DNA of 64,000 nucleotides from Thermopolyspora flexuosa (GTDB lineage Bacteria > Actinomycetota > Actinomycetes > Streptosporangiales > Streptosporangiaceae): positions 4,588,001-4,652,000 of the forward strand of contig NZ_VFPQ01000001.1 of the NCBI RefSeq assembly GCF_006716785.1, read 5' to 3'. The position numbers and the translations under genes were made by a program. The notes beneath the pieces were generated by a model, which worked only from the letters and a program-made list of their open reading frames with translations, did no database searches and was not told where the DNA came from. The stretch's first letter is position 1. Each line of letters opens with the position of its first letter. Positions 7,084 to 15,355 of the stretch are shown here, piece after piece.

Positions 7084-8238
7084 TCAGCGGAGCGGGACCC
7101 GCCACTCCAGCCGGGTGCCGCCGCCCGGGCGATCGGCGATGGTGAAGGAGCCGCCGAGGAATTCGGCGCGCTCGCGCATGTTCGTCAGGCCGCTGCTGCG
7201 CGCCGGGCGGCCCAGGCCGCGGCCGTTGTCGGCCACCTCGAGCACGAGCGCGTCGCCGGTGGTGAGCGTCACCGACACGGCCGTGGCGTCGGCGTGCCGG
7301 GCGACGTTGGACAGCGCCTCGCGGAGCACCGCGAGCAGGTGCGCCGCGACCCGCTCCGGCACCGTGCTGTCGATCGGCCCGTCGAAGGTCACGGCCGGCG
7401 CGTAGCCGAGGTGGCCGGCCGCGTCCGCGGTGAGCCGGAGGATCCGCGCGCGCAGGCTGGCCGCCTCGCGGGGCGCGGTGTGCAGGTCGAAGATCGCGAT
7501 GCGCAGCTCGCGGATCGTGGCGTCGAGCTCGGCGACCACGTCCTGCAGCCGGGCCACCACCCGCGGATCCCGCACCATGCCCGCGGTCGCCTGCAGCGCG
7601 AGGCCCGCGGCGAACACCCGCTGCACCACCATGTCGTGCAGGTCGCGGGCGATGCGCTCACGGTCGGCCAGCACCTCGCGCTCGGCCCGGGCCGCGGCGA
7701 GCTCGGCCTCCATGCGCAGCCGCTCGGACAGGTCCCGGGCCACCGCGGAGAACCCGGTGAGCGCGCCGCCCGGGCCGCGCATCGCCGACACGGTGACGGC
7801 CACGTCCACCGGCGAGCCGTCCCGGCGGCGCAGCCGCCCGTCGAAGTGGCCCGCCCGGCCGCCGCGGCGCAGCCGTTCCAGCACCGCGCCGAAGCGGCCG
7901 CGCGCCTCCGCGGGCACGAGCACGTCCACCGGCCGGTTCACGATCTCCGCCGCGGCGTGGCCGAACAGCCGCTCCGCCCCCGGGTTCCAGGTCTGCACCA
8001 GGCCCTCCGGGGTGATCGCGAACATCGCGTCGTCGGAGGACTGCACGATCGCGGCAAGCCGGGCCTCGGACCGCCGGGCCTGCTCCAGTTCGGCGTAGAG
8101 GGCGGAAAGGCCCCGGTCGGTCTCCTCCAGCTCGGCCTGGAGCGTGGCGATCGTCCGGCGATCGCTCTCGAGCGCCGCCTCCCGCCGGGCGAGCGCCTCC
8201 AGCACCTCGGCGAGCCGGGGGTGATTCGCGCGCGTCAC
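7084..8238 (-). CDS. PAS-domain sensor histidine kinase (NarL/DevS type)
   Basis: A 384-residue soluble kinase. Residues about 10-60 are a coiled coil; residues 60-185 are a PAS domain (IVQSSDDAMFAITPEG, TWNPGAERLFGH). Next comes a HisKA_3 dimerisation domain with the phospho-acceptor in ERIARDLHDMVVQRVF, and a HATPase domain with the N-box LREALSNVARHA and DNGRG. There is no transmembrane segment, so the signal is intracellular or PAS-bound. No response regulator gene lies within 5 kb, so it is an orphan. The GTG start at 8238 follows a GGGAG-containing region. Confidence 0.92.
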   Translation of the reverse strand: MTRANHPRLAEVLEALARREAALESDRRTIATLQAELEETDRGLSALYAELEQARRSEARLAAIVQSSDDAMFAITPEGLVQTWNPGAERLFGHAAAEIVNRPVDVLVPAEARGRFGAVLERLRRGGRAGHFDGRLRRRDGSPVDVAVTVSAMRGPGGALTGFSAVARDLSERLRMEAELAAARAEREVLADRERIARDLHDMVVQRVFAAGLALQATAGMVRDPRVVARLQDVVAELDATIRELRIAIFDLHTAPREAASLRARILRLTADAAGHLGYAPAVTFDGPIDSTVPERVAAHLLAVLREALSNVARHADATAVSVTLTTGDALVLEVADNGRGLGRPARSSGLTNMRERAEFLGGSFTIADRPGGGTRLEWRVPLR

Positions 8239-8401
8239 CGATCACCGCTCCCCTGCCACTGCCGCATCGCCTTACCTGTGCCCGCGCGCCGTGCGCATAG
8301 GCGCGGTGGCGTCGTCCGTCTACCCACACCCGCGGCGACCTGACCGGGATCGCGGGGCATCGCGAAGGAACGGGCGGGCCCGGCCGGCGACGCGACGGCG
8401 T

Positions 8402-8440
8402 GCCGTACCGCCGCCCGCGCGCCGGAGTCGGCGGTACGGC
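8402..8440 (-). terminator. Hairpin with GCCGTACC stem after the acyltransferase gene
   Basis: Perfect 12-bp arms GCCGTACCGCCG (8402-8413) and CGGCGGTACGGC (8429-8440) with a 15-base loop start 14 bp past the stop codon of the E2-like gene. It is one of several intergenic hairpins in the window built on the same GCCGTACC/GGTACGGC core. Confidence 0.6.
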
Positions 8441-8453
8441 GGCGCCGCGGCGG

Positions 8454-9368
8454 TCAGCCGTCGGACAACCCGCGCTCCGGACCCCGGGCCGGGACCCGCG
8501 GGCCGGCCGGGACGCCGACCTGCCGCCCGGGCACGCGGCGGCCGCGGCCCTCGCGGCCGGGCTCGAGCGGCACCGGCTCGAACCGGGTCGGGTCGGCGCA
8601 GTACTCGCGGACCGCCTCGGCGAACCGCGCCGCGTGGTAGCCGTCGGTGTAGCGGTGGTCGAAGGTGGCGGTGAGGGTCATCATCGGGCGGGCGATCACC
8701 TCGCCGGCGACCACCACCGGCCGCTGCTCCACCGCGCCGATCAGCACGAGCACCGGCACCTTGTAGTAGGCGGCGAGCGGGGAGAACGCGCGGCGCACGC
8801 CCCACATGCCCACCGAGGTGACCATCGCGCCGCCGAACGCCTGGCGGGGCATGCCGAGCCAGGAGAGGTCGAGGTTGAGGTCCGAGGTGAGCCAGGCGCC
8901 GAGCCGCAGCACCATGCGCAGCGGCAGCAGCGGCAGCCGGGTCACCAGCGACTTGCCCCGGTCGAGCTCGGCGCCGTCGCCGTTGTGGATCGCCTCCCGC
9001 CGCGTCCGCACCTCCTCGGCGATCTCGAGCGCGGTCTTGCGGTCGGCGTCGCACACCTTCACGCCGGACAGCTCCTTGCCGTCCTTCACGTTGATGATGA
9101 AGAACACGTCGACGCTCTCCCGCTCGCGCACCCGGCCGCCGGGCGCCGGCCGTACCCGCAGCTCGGGCACGACCGTGAGCGCGCGCGCGACCGCCCGCCC
9201 GACCAGGTGGGTCATGGTCAGCCGCACCCCGGTCGCCTCCCGGACACGCTCGATGTAGGCGAGCAGTGCGGCCGCGTCGACGTCCATGTCGCCGTAGAAC
9301 TGCGGGTCGCTCGGCGCGGACCACGCCGCGGCGGCGAGCTTGCGCCAGCTCGGCAGCTGAGCGGTCAT
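8454..9368 (-). CDS. Stand-alone 2-oxoacid dehydrogenase acyltransferase (E2 catalytic-domain) protein
   Basis: A 304-residue protein of the chloramphenicol-acetyltransferase-like fold used by E2 components. The catalytic motif appears as FDHRYTDGYHAARF, equivalent to the E2 DHRxxDG signature, and there is an inner-core region MTHLVGRAVARAL. It lacks lipoyl and E1/E3-binding domains, so it cannot be a normal E2. It has an atypical basic Pro/Gly-rich tail of about 40 residues. No E1 or E3 gene is adjacent. Similar proteins are common in actinobacteria, but their acyl donor and acceptor are unknown to me. The ATG at 9368 follows GGGAGGTCGGG. Confidence 0.85.
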   Translation of the reverse strand: MTAQLPSWRKLAAAAWSAPSDPQFYGDMDVDAAALLAYIERVREATGVRLTMTHLVGRAVARALTVVPELRVRPAPGGRVRERESVDVFFIINVKDGKELSGVKVCDADRKTALEIAEEVRTRREAIHNGDGAELDRGKSLVTRLPLLPLRMVLRLGAWLTSDLNLDLSWLGMPRQAFGGAMVTSVGMWGVRRAFSPLAAYYKVPVLVLIGAVEQRPVVVAGEVIARPMMTLTATFDHRYTDGYHAARFAEAVREYCADPTRFEPVPLEPGREGRGRRVPGRQVGVPAGPRVPARGPERGLSDG

Positions 9369-9488
9369 CCCGACCTCCCGTTACCCGAAGTGTGTTCGGT
9401 GTCACTACCCGGTGGCATGCCCGGTAACGCGAGGCGTTCGGTGCACCGCAGGCCGGCGAGCAGGGGGACGACCAGGGAGACAACGCGG

Positions 9489-9520
9489 CGAGCCGGCCCT
9501 CGCGGACGAGAGCCGGCTCG
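9489..9520 (-). terminator. Hairpin terminator of uppP
   Basis: Arms CGAGCCGGC (9489-9497) and GCCGGCTCG (9512-9520) pair perfectly around a 14-base loop, 19 bp beyond the uppP stop codon. Confidence 0.6.
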
Positions 9521-9538
9521 GTGTGCCGATGGCGCCGG

Positions 9539-10366
9539 TCAGATGGCGGGGATGACGTCGAAGGAGACGAGGCCGATGATCACCAGGCCGAGGATGACGC
9601 GGTAGACCACGAACGGGGTGAACCGGTTGGTGCTGATGAACTTCAGGAACCAGGCGATCACCGCGTAGCCGACGACGAAGGAGACGATCGTGGCGAGGAT
9701 GGTCGGGCCCCACGCCGGGGTCTGGTCGCCGCCGATCTCCGCCAGCTCGAAGAAGCCGGACATGAGCACGGCCGGGATGGCGAGCAGGAACGAGTACCGG
9801 GCCGCCTCCTCACGCCGGTAGCCGAGCAGCAGGCCGGCGCTGATCGTGCCGCCGGAGCGGGACACGCCGGGGATGAGGGCGAGCGACTGGGCGAAGCCGT
9901 ACCCGAGCGCGTGCGGGAGGTTGAGGTCGGCGTTGAGGGTGCGCTGGTTGCGCGCGATCCGGTCGGCGACCGCGAGCAGCAGGCCGAACACGATCAGGCT
10001 GGTGCCGACGAGGCGCAGGTCGCGCAGCGCGGTCTCGATCGTCTCCTTGAAGGTGAGGCCGAGCACGCCGATCGGGATGCTGCCCGCGATCACGTACCAG
10101 CCCATGCGGGCCGCGGGCTCGGAGCGCAGCTTCGGCGTCCACAGCGACCGGGTCCAGGTCGAGATGATGTTCCAGATGTCCTTGCGGAAGTAGACGAGCA
10201 CGGCCGACTCGGTGCCGAGCTGGGTCACCGCGGTGAAGGCCGCGCCCGGGTCCTCCCAGCCGGCGAACGCCGACACCACGCGGATGTGCGCGCTGGACGA
10301 GATCGGCAGGAACTCCGTGAGCCCCTGCACCAGCCCCAGCAGCAAACCCTCGAACCAGCCGATCAC
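9539..10366 (-). CDS. uppP: Undecaprenyl-diphosphatase
   Basis: A 275-residue integral membrane enzyme (BacA/UppP) that removes a phosphate from undecaprenyl-PP to recycle the lipid carrier for peptidoglycan and other envelope polymers. The two active-site motifs are clear: QGLTEFLPISSSAH near residue 15 and IPGVSRSGGT near residue 170. About eight hydrophobic segments are present and length is normal. The GTG start at 10366 gives the canonical MIGWFEGLLLGLVQG opening. It is monocistronic and also gives intrinsic bacitracin tolerance in other bacteria. Confidence 0.97.
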   Translation of the reverse strand: MIGWFEGLLLGLVQGLTEFLPISSSAHIRVVSAFAGWEDPGAAFTAVTQLGTESAVLVYFRKDIWNIISTWTRSLWTPKLRSEPAARMGWYVIAGSIPIGVLGLTFKETIETALRDLRLVGTSLIVFGLLLAVADRIARNQRTLNADLNLPHALGYGFAQSLALIPGVSRSGGTISAGLLLGYRREEAARYSFLLAIPAVLMSGFFELAEIGGDQTPAWGPTILATIVSFVVGYAVIAWFLKFISTNRFTPFVVYRVILGLVIIGLVSFDVIPAI

Positions 10367-10889
10367 GCCTCGACACCTTCCGGAACGCAGGACCGCAAGG
10401 CCCGTCGGGGAAGACGTGAACGGCTTGCGGCCTTGACCTGGACACGGGTGGAGTACGGCACGCGGCGATCGCGCCGCGCGCCCGCCCCCGCAGGGGGCCG
10501 GTTTCGGCTCTCCCGCTCAGGCGAGGTTAGCGGAGTTTTCGACCGTCCGTCGCGCGCTCGCGCTCCCCCGCGGGAGGCCAGAACGATCAATACCAGGTCA
10601 TGGGCCGCGAACCGAAACCGCGGCCGGGCGGTCCCGGCGGGCGGGGAGCCGGACGGGCCGCCCGCCGGGACCCGCGAGACCGCGGCGCGGCCGTGCCACG
10701 CCGCCGCGGCGGCGCCGTGCCGTACCGGATCAGCGGCCCCGGGGCCCGGTACGGCACGGCCCGGCGGCCGTACCCCTGCCGTCCCTCGTCAACGGCAGCG
10801 GCGCTCCGGCCCGGCTCCCCCGCCGGGCGGCGGTCCGACGCCGGGCCGCGCGGCCCGCGCCACGCCCTCGGCGCACGCGTTCACCGCGG
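10367..10889. other. 523-bp intergenic region without a gene
   Basis: I see no convincing coding frame. The segment holds the uppP promoter side and, toward the left end of the scramblase-like gene, a strong hairpin (10717-10757). Codon and wobble bias is absent in all frames. Confidence 0.6.
10717..10757. terminator. Hairpin of the GCCGTACC family
   Basis: Perfect 11-bp arms GTGCCGTACCG (10717-10727) and CGGTACGGCAC (10747-10757) surround a GC-rich 19-base loop. It lies 130 bp beyond the stop of the leftward scramblase-like gene and could terminate it. Confidence 0.5.
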
Positions 10890-11459
10890 TCACTGGAGGG
10901 CGTCGAGGGCTACGGCCACGGCGATGACGAGCCGGCGGTCGAGGCGGTGGTCGTCGATGCGCACCCGGTAGCGGCCGTGCAGGCCCCGGCGGCGTTCCAC
11001 GCTGAAGCCGATGTGCGCGCCCACCGAGAAGTCGAAGTGGTACGGCAGCCGGCCGGAGAGGACCCCGGACCGGCGCAGCAGGGAGACGGCCACGTTGCGT
11101 TCCCGGCCGGTGAAGGTGGGCAGGCCGGGCTGCTGGAAGTGCCAGGTGGCGCGCAGCGCGGGACCGGCGCCCTTGCGGAAGTAGCCGATCGGCCGGTCGT
11201 TCTCGTCCACCACGTCGTAGCCGATCCCGGGCTCGTTCGCCTTCCGGGCCCTGAAGGCGGCGAGCACCCGGTCGCGTGACGCGTCGGTGTAGAGCGTGAC
11301 CTGTTCCCGGAACGTCAACGGCTTCTCCTCGGCGAAGGCGACGACCTCTCCTTCGGAGCCGTCGTGCTCCTCGACGTGCACCTCGTACCGGTTCACCGGC
11401 AGGGTGAGCTTCTGGCGAACGAGCAGCCGCCGCTGGCTCTGAAGGACGACCAATTCCAT
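10890..11459 (-). CDS. LURP-one/phospholipid-scramblase-like protein
   Basis: A protein of about 189 residues with a tubby-like beta-barrel pattern: an early LPVNRYEVHVEE strand, KPLTFREQVTLYTD, then YDVVDENDRPIGYFRKG, and a basic C-terminal segment ending in a hydrophobic VIAVAVALDAL helix. This matches actinobacterial proteins annotated as LURP-one-related or scramblase family; the biochemical role is unknown. The ATG at 11459 was chosen because GGAGAG precedes it; an ATG four codons earlier lacks a site. It is divergent from the HAD-like gene. Confidence 0.72.
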   Translation of the reverse strand: MELVVLQSQRRLLVRQKLTLPVNRYEVHVEEHDGSEGEVVAFAEEKPLTFREQVTLYTDASRDRVLAAFRARKANEPGIGYDVVDENDRPIGYFRKGAGPALRATWHFQQPGLPTFTGRERNVAVSLLRRSGVLSGRLPYHFDFSVGAHIGFSVERRRGLHGRYRVRIDDHRLDRRLVIAVAVALDALQ

Positions 11460-11779
11460 CAATCTCTCCATCGAGCGGGGGGTTATAGCTAATGACTGCC
11501 CGAATATGGCGAAAATGCCACGTGGTCGTCCATGGCGAAGATCAACAATCCGGTTCGCCCGCCACGGCGGGGGAGGCGCGGCGGCGCAGGGGGCCCAATA
11601 CGCCGATCCATGAAGATCGTTATACGGGGTCGAGGGCGTCGTGCGGAGGGCGGGTACCCGCAGGTCGTAACGTGTGTCGTATCGTGTCCCAGGAACGTCA
11701 CACGCCCCGATCAATGACGTCCCTGAGAACCCGCTGAATCCCGGGACGCGGGACCCGACCGTGAGTGAGCATATTTCAC
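11460..11779. other. Divergent intergenic region
   Basis: About 320 bp between the leftward scramblase-like gene and the rightward HAD-like gene, with lower GC than its flanks. It contains direct repeats CGTAACGTGT (11666-11675) and CGTATCGTGT (11678-11687), 12 bp apart, which could be a regulator site. No gene is apparent. Confidence 0.45.
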
Positions 11780-12307
11780 ATGGAAGAACGGCCCCTGCTG
11801 CTGCTCGACGTGGACGGCGTGCTCAACCCGCTCGGCAGACAGGTCCGCGGCTTCCGGCGTTACGAGGTGACCGTCGGCGGGACGGTCTACACCGTTTTTC
11901 TCCACCGGGATCACGGCGCGAAGCTGCTCCGGCTGGCGGAGGAGACGGGGGCCGCGCTGACCTGGGCGACCACGTGGGAGCACCTGGCGAACGAGTGGAT
12001 CGCCCCGCGCATCGGCCTGCCCTCCCTCCCGGTGGTGGAGCTCGCCGGGGCGGAGCCCGTGGCCGACGGCATGTCCGCGAAGACCCCGCACGTGGCCGGT
12101 TTCGTCAAAGGCCGGCCGTTCGTGTGGTTCGACGACGCATTGGGGCCGGAGGACGAGCGATATCTGGAGAACCACCCGGACGTCGGTGAGTTCCTGCTGA
12201 TTCAGGTCGACCACCGGCACGGGCTCACCGACGAACACCTCGACCGCGCCCGCGACTGGCTGTCCCGCTTCGGCCCGGAAAAAGACGACGCGATTCCCGG
12301 GCAATAA
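11780..12307 (+). CDS. HAD-like hydrolase family protein
   Basis: A protein of about 175 residues. LLLLDVDGVLNP near the N-terminus is the HAD motif I with the nucleophile and acid/base Asp pair, and FVWFDDAL near residue 117 resembles the C-terminal acidic motif. A cap domain is absent. This type is common in actinomycetes, with an unknown phosphorylated substrate. The ATG at 11780 was preferred over a GTG at 11765, but neither has a strong ribosome site. It is followed by a PspC-domain gene 54 bp later. Confidence 0.78.
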   Translation: MEERPLLLLDVDGVLNPLGRQVRGFRRYEVTVGGTVYTVFLHRDHGAKLLRLAEETGAALTWATTWEHLANEWIAPRIGLPSLPVVELAGAEPVADGMSAKTPHVAGFVKGRPFVWFDDALGPEDERYLENHPDVGEFLLIQVDHRHGLTDEHLDRARDWLSRFGPEKDDAIPGQ

Positions 12308-12361
12308 CGGGGGCAGTGGGGTCGGCGAAAGTGACCGCCGAGCCTACGGAGAGCGGGAAGC

Positions 12362-12583
12362 ATGTATCGGTCGCGCAAGCACAGGATCCTTGGCGGCGTA
12401 TGCGGGGGCATCGCCGAGAGTCTCGGCTGGTCCCCGACCGTGGTCCGGATTCTGTTCGTGATCTCGATGATCCTGATCCCCGGATCGCAGCTGATCGTTT
12501 ATCCGATCCTGTGGATCATCCTCCCCAAGCGCCCCGCGGAATGGTACGCCGAGGCGCCGGCGCACGGCGGATACCCCCGATAG
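12362..12583 (+). CDS. PspC-domain membrane protein
   Basis: A 73-residue protein consisting of one PspC domain. The N-terminal KHRILGGVCGGIAESLGW signature is followed by a hydrophobic VVRILFVISMILIPGSQLIVYPILWIIL stretch that forms one or two membrane helices. PspC proteins take part in envelope-stress signalling, but most actinobacterial short forms are uncharacterised. The ATG at 12362 follows GGAGAGCGGGAAGC. Confidence 0.88.
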   Translation: MYRSRKHRILGGVCGGIAESLGWSPTVVRILFVISMILIPGSQLIVYPILWIILPKRPAEWYAEAPAHGGYPR

Positions 12584-12784
12584 GAACGCACCGGGCGGCC
12601 GTGGGTGCGTATCGGCCGATGCACCGCGTACGGCCCGCCGCCGGCGGCCCGCCGGGCACATGTCGTGGCCGGTGGACACGGGTGCCGTGCCGTACCGCCC
12701 GCCCGGTCCCGTGGTGCGTGACCTCGTTTAGGCTTTCCTGACGGGAGTCGGCCCAGAAGGCCGGCGTCCGGAAGGAGCAGAACC

Positions 12785-13429
12785 ATGCGCGCACGCCCTC
12801 TCACCCTGATCCAGGACGATCTGGTGGAGTACGAGCAGGCCATGGAGCGCATGTCGAGCCTGGTCGAGGCCCGCCAGCGGGACGAGCGCCCGGACACGAT
12901 CTGGCTGCTCAGCCATCCGCCGGTGTACACCGTCGGCAAGCGCACCAGGCCCGAGCACCTGCCCGACCCCTCGCACGGCATCCCGGTGGTGCCGACCGGG
13001 CGGGGCGGCCAGCTCACCTACCACGGGCCGGGCCAGCTCGTCGGCTATCTCATCGTGAAGCTCCGCCAGGGCGAGGGCGTGGTCGACTACATCCGCGAGG
13101 TCGAGCTGCGCCTCGTCGCCGCGCTGGAGAAGCTGGGCCTGCCCGCCGAGCGCCGGGACACCCCGGAGGGGTCGGAGCTGCTCACCGGCGTGTGGACCAA
13201 GGAGACCGGCCGCAAGATCGTGTCGATCGGGATGCGCGCGAGCAAGGGCGTCACCAGCCACGGCTTCGCGCTGAACGTGGACGGCGACCTGTCGCCGTGG
13301 ACGTACGCCGTGCCGTGCGGCATGCCGGACGTGCAGATGACCTCGATCGCCAACGAGATGGGCGACGCGGCCCCGGACATGGCCGCGGTGCGCGAGGCGG
13401 TCGCCGACGCGTTCGAGGCCACGGCCTGA
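12785..13429 (+). CDS. lipB: Octanoyltransferase LipB
   Basis: A 214-residue lipoate-biosynthesis enzyme that moves octanoate from acyl carrier protein to lipoyl domains of 2-oxoacid dehydrogenases and GcvH. Conserved features are RGGQLTYHGPGQLVGY, the catalytic Lys in GRKIVSIGMR (about residue 143) and the catalytic Cys in VPCGMPDVQ (about residue 178). GGAAGGAG precedes the ATG. The lipA gene that usually follows is not here. Instead a strong bidirectional hairpin separates it from a convergent acetyltransferase gene. Confidence 0.97.
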   Translation: MRARPLTLIQDDLVEYEQAMERMSSLVEARQRDERPDTIWLLSHPPVYTVGKRTRPEHLPDPSHGIPVVPTGRGGQLTYHGPGQLVGYLIVKLRQGEGVVDYIREVELRLVAALEKLGLPAERRDTPEGSELLTGVWTKETGRKIVSIGMRASKGVTSHGFALNVDGDLSPWTYAVPCGMPDVQMTSIANEMGDAAPDMAAVREAVADAFEATA

Positions 13430-13500
13430 CCCACCCGGGCGGAAGGCGGCGGCGCCGCGGGCCGTACGGCCCGCCCGCCGCACAGTGAGCCGCACGGTGA

Positions 13501-13547
13501 ACGGGCCGATCGCGGCCCCGGAGGCGGGGCGCCGGCGATCGGCCCGT
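13501..13547. terminator. Bidirectional terminator between lipB and the GNAT gene
   Basis: Perfect 13-bp arms ACGGGCCGATCGC (13501-13513) and GCGATCGGCCCGT (13535-13547) surround a loop that itself can pair. It lies between convergent genes. A second short palindrome, GGGCCGTACGGCCC, lies just upstream at about 13459. Confidence 0.75.
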
Positions 13548-13569
13548 CGAGCGTGCTCGCGGCGTGGGG

Positions 13570-14103
13570 TCAGGCGAGGTGGTCCGCGGCCTCCTCCCGC
13601 AGCAGTCCGTACATCACCTTGTCGCGCCAGGTGCCGTTGAGGAAGACCGCCCCGCGCAGCACCCCCTCGCGCTTGAACCCGACGCGCTCCAGCACCTTCT
13701 GCTCGGCGATGTTCGCCACGTCGGACAGCGCCTCCAGGCGGTGCGCGGTGGTGAACCGGAACAGGTGGTCGACGAGCCAGCGGTGCGCCGCCGTACCGAG
13801 GCCCTTGCCGCGGTACTCCGGCAGCAGCGCCAGGCCGACCTGGTAGCACACGCCCCGTGGGCCGCCCCGGTGCTGCTCCCGCCAGCTCGCCACGCCGGCC
13901 ACCGTGCCGTCGGAGAGCACCACGGCGAGCGCGGTCGACTCCGGGCTGATGTAGCCGTCACGCTCCCACCGTTTCCGCCGGGCACGGGCGTCCATGAAGC
14001 CCGGCCACTCGAACGGTCCCAGCGCCTCCGGATCCGTGGACAGACGGTCGAGGAAGGGGAGATCGAACTCCTGGAAGGCACGGAACATCAGCCTGTCCTC
14101 CAC
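13570..14103 (-). CDS. GNAT-family N-acetyltransferase (RimJ/RimL-like)
   Basis: A protein of about 177 residues using acetyl-CoA. The CoA-binding loop is LLPEYRGKGLGTAAHRWLVDHLF (pattern R-G-x-G-x-G/A) around residues 95-115, followed by VANIAEQKVLERVGFKREGVL, which is typical of RimJ/RimL-type acetyltransferases. The GTG at 14103 is favoured because GGAGG stands six bases upstream; ATGs further upstream have poorer sites. The acceptor may be a protein N-terminus or a small molecule and cannot be told from sequence. Confidence 0.88.
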   Translation of the reverse strand: MEDRLMFRAFQEFDLPFLDRLSTDPEALGPFEWPGFMDARARRKRWERDGYISPESTALAVVLSDGTVAGVASWREQHRGGPRGVCYQVGLALLPEYRGKGLGTAAHRWLVDHLFRFTTAHRLEALSDVANIAEQKVLERVGFKREGVLRGAVFLNGTWRDKVMYGLLREEAADHLA

Positions 14104-14251
14104 GGGAAACCTCCACGCCGCCATTGGGAGTGATCTCATCCGAATGGTGTGATGTTAGGGGTCGGCGTGGCCGCATCCGGCCACTTCGCGGATGTATACG
14201 CGGCCGGAGGCCCGGAGGGACGCGGTTCGCGCCGCGCGGGTGCGCGGAAGG

Positions 14252-15145
14252 TTACCCGGCGACCGTGGCGGGCGGGAGTTCGTCGCGGGTGGGCAGCCCC
14301 TGCCAGTGGCTCGGGCTGGCGACCGTGTACGCGGCGAGGGCGACGCCGCGGCGCAGCCGGGCGGCCGGGTGCAGCTCCTCCAGCAGGGCGCTGAGGTATC
14401 CGGCGACGAACGAGGCGCCCGCGCCACCCGGGTCCACCACGGTGACCGGCGCCGCCGGGGCGTCGTACCGGATGCCGCCGACGGTCGCGCTCGCCCCCTT
14501 GCCGCCCCGGGTGACCACGATCTCGGGCACGGTGCTCAGCGCCGTGTCGATCAGCTCGAGCTCGTCGGCGTTCACGAACAGCACGTCGGCCGACTTGGCC
14601 AGCTCGGTGAGGGTCTCCTTCGCCTCCCGGTGGTCCGGCCACAGGTCCGGCCGGTGGGCGACGTCGACCGATACCGTCACCCCGGCGTCGGCGGCGAGCT
14701 TGATCGCGTGGTGCACGGCGCTCCACGCGGTGCCGCTCACCGCCGCGGTGATGCCGGTGACGTGCAGGACCCGCGCGGACCGCACCACGTCCACGGGCAC
14801 GTCCGCGGGTGACAGCCGCGACCCGGCCGACCGGGCGCGGTAGTGCACGGTGCGCCGTACCCGGCCCACCCGCCGCTGCCGCAGGATGAGCCCGGTCCCG
14901 GCGGACGTGTCCACCCGCGCGTGGGAGACGTCCACACCCTCGCCCCGCAGTACGGCGAGCACCCGTGCGCCGATCTCGTCGTCGCCGACCCGTCCCACCC
15001 AGGTCGCGCTGTGTCCGAGCCGCGCCATGCCGATCGCTGTGGTGAGTTCCGGCCCGGCGACGTCAAGCCGGGCGGTCAAGTCGTGGCGTAACCGATCGGC
15101 GGAGACGACGCCGAGCGCCTCGCCGAGCGTGACGACCTCTGTCAT
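14252..15145 (-). CDS. PfkB-family carbohydrate kinase homologue lacking the catalytic Asp
   Basis: A 297-residue ribokinase-fold protein resembling 2-keto-3-deoxygluconate kinases (VVTLGEALGVVSADRL opening; VLFVNADELELI; VVTRGGKGASATV). The ATP-site motif that should read D-T-x-G-A-G-D here reads DPGGAGASFVAG, so the catalytic base Asp (near residue 237) is Ala, encoded GCC rather than GAC. The N-terminal sugar motif is also unusual (AGPELTTAIGMARLG). It may be an inactive or regulatory paralogue, or the sequence may contain an error. It is a single gene, with an operator-like palindrome upstream at 15206. Confidence 0.85.
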   Translation of the reverse strand: MTEVVTLGEALGVVSADRLRHDLTARLDVAGPELTTAIGMARLGHSATWVGRVGDDEIGARVLAVLRGEGVDVSHARVDTSAGTGLILRQRRVGRVRRTVHYRARSAGSRLSPADVPVDVVRSARVLHVTGITAAVSGTAWSAVHHAIKLAADAGVTVSVDVAHRPDLWPDHREAKETLTELAKSADVLFVNADELELIDTALSTVPEIVVTRGGKGASATVGGIRYDAPAAPVTVVDPGGAGASFVAGYLSALLEELHPAARLRRGVALAAYTVASPSHWQGLPTRDELPPATVAG

Positions 15146-15205
15146 GACGTTCTTTCAGCCTCCGCCGGAGGCTCTGCCGCCTCCGCGCCGAAAGCATGAC
15201 AGAAA

Positions 15206-15220
15206 GTGACCGCTGGTCAC
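15206..15220. promoter_or_regulatory. Palindromic operator candidate upstream of the PfkB-like gene
   Basis: GTGACC-GCT-GGTCAC is a perfect inverted repeat with a 3-bp spacer, about 60 bp upstream of the start codon. A related half, GGTCACACC, follows at about 15250. It has the size of a GntR- or LacI-type site; the regulator is unknown. Confidence 0.45.
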
Positions 15221-15355
15221 AAACACGGTCGTCACGCAAGGTGTCCACAGGTCACACCCCTCCCGGCGGGGGTGTGAGCGTGCGGCGGGCGGCCCCGCGC
15301 ACGCGATAGCCCGGGCCGGTCCCGACTACGGGTGGCCCGGGCCGTGCCGGCGCGC

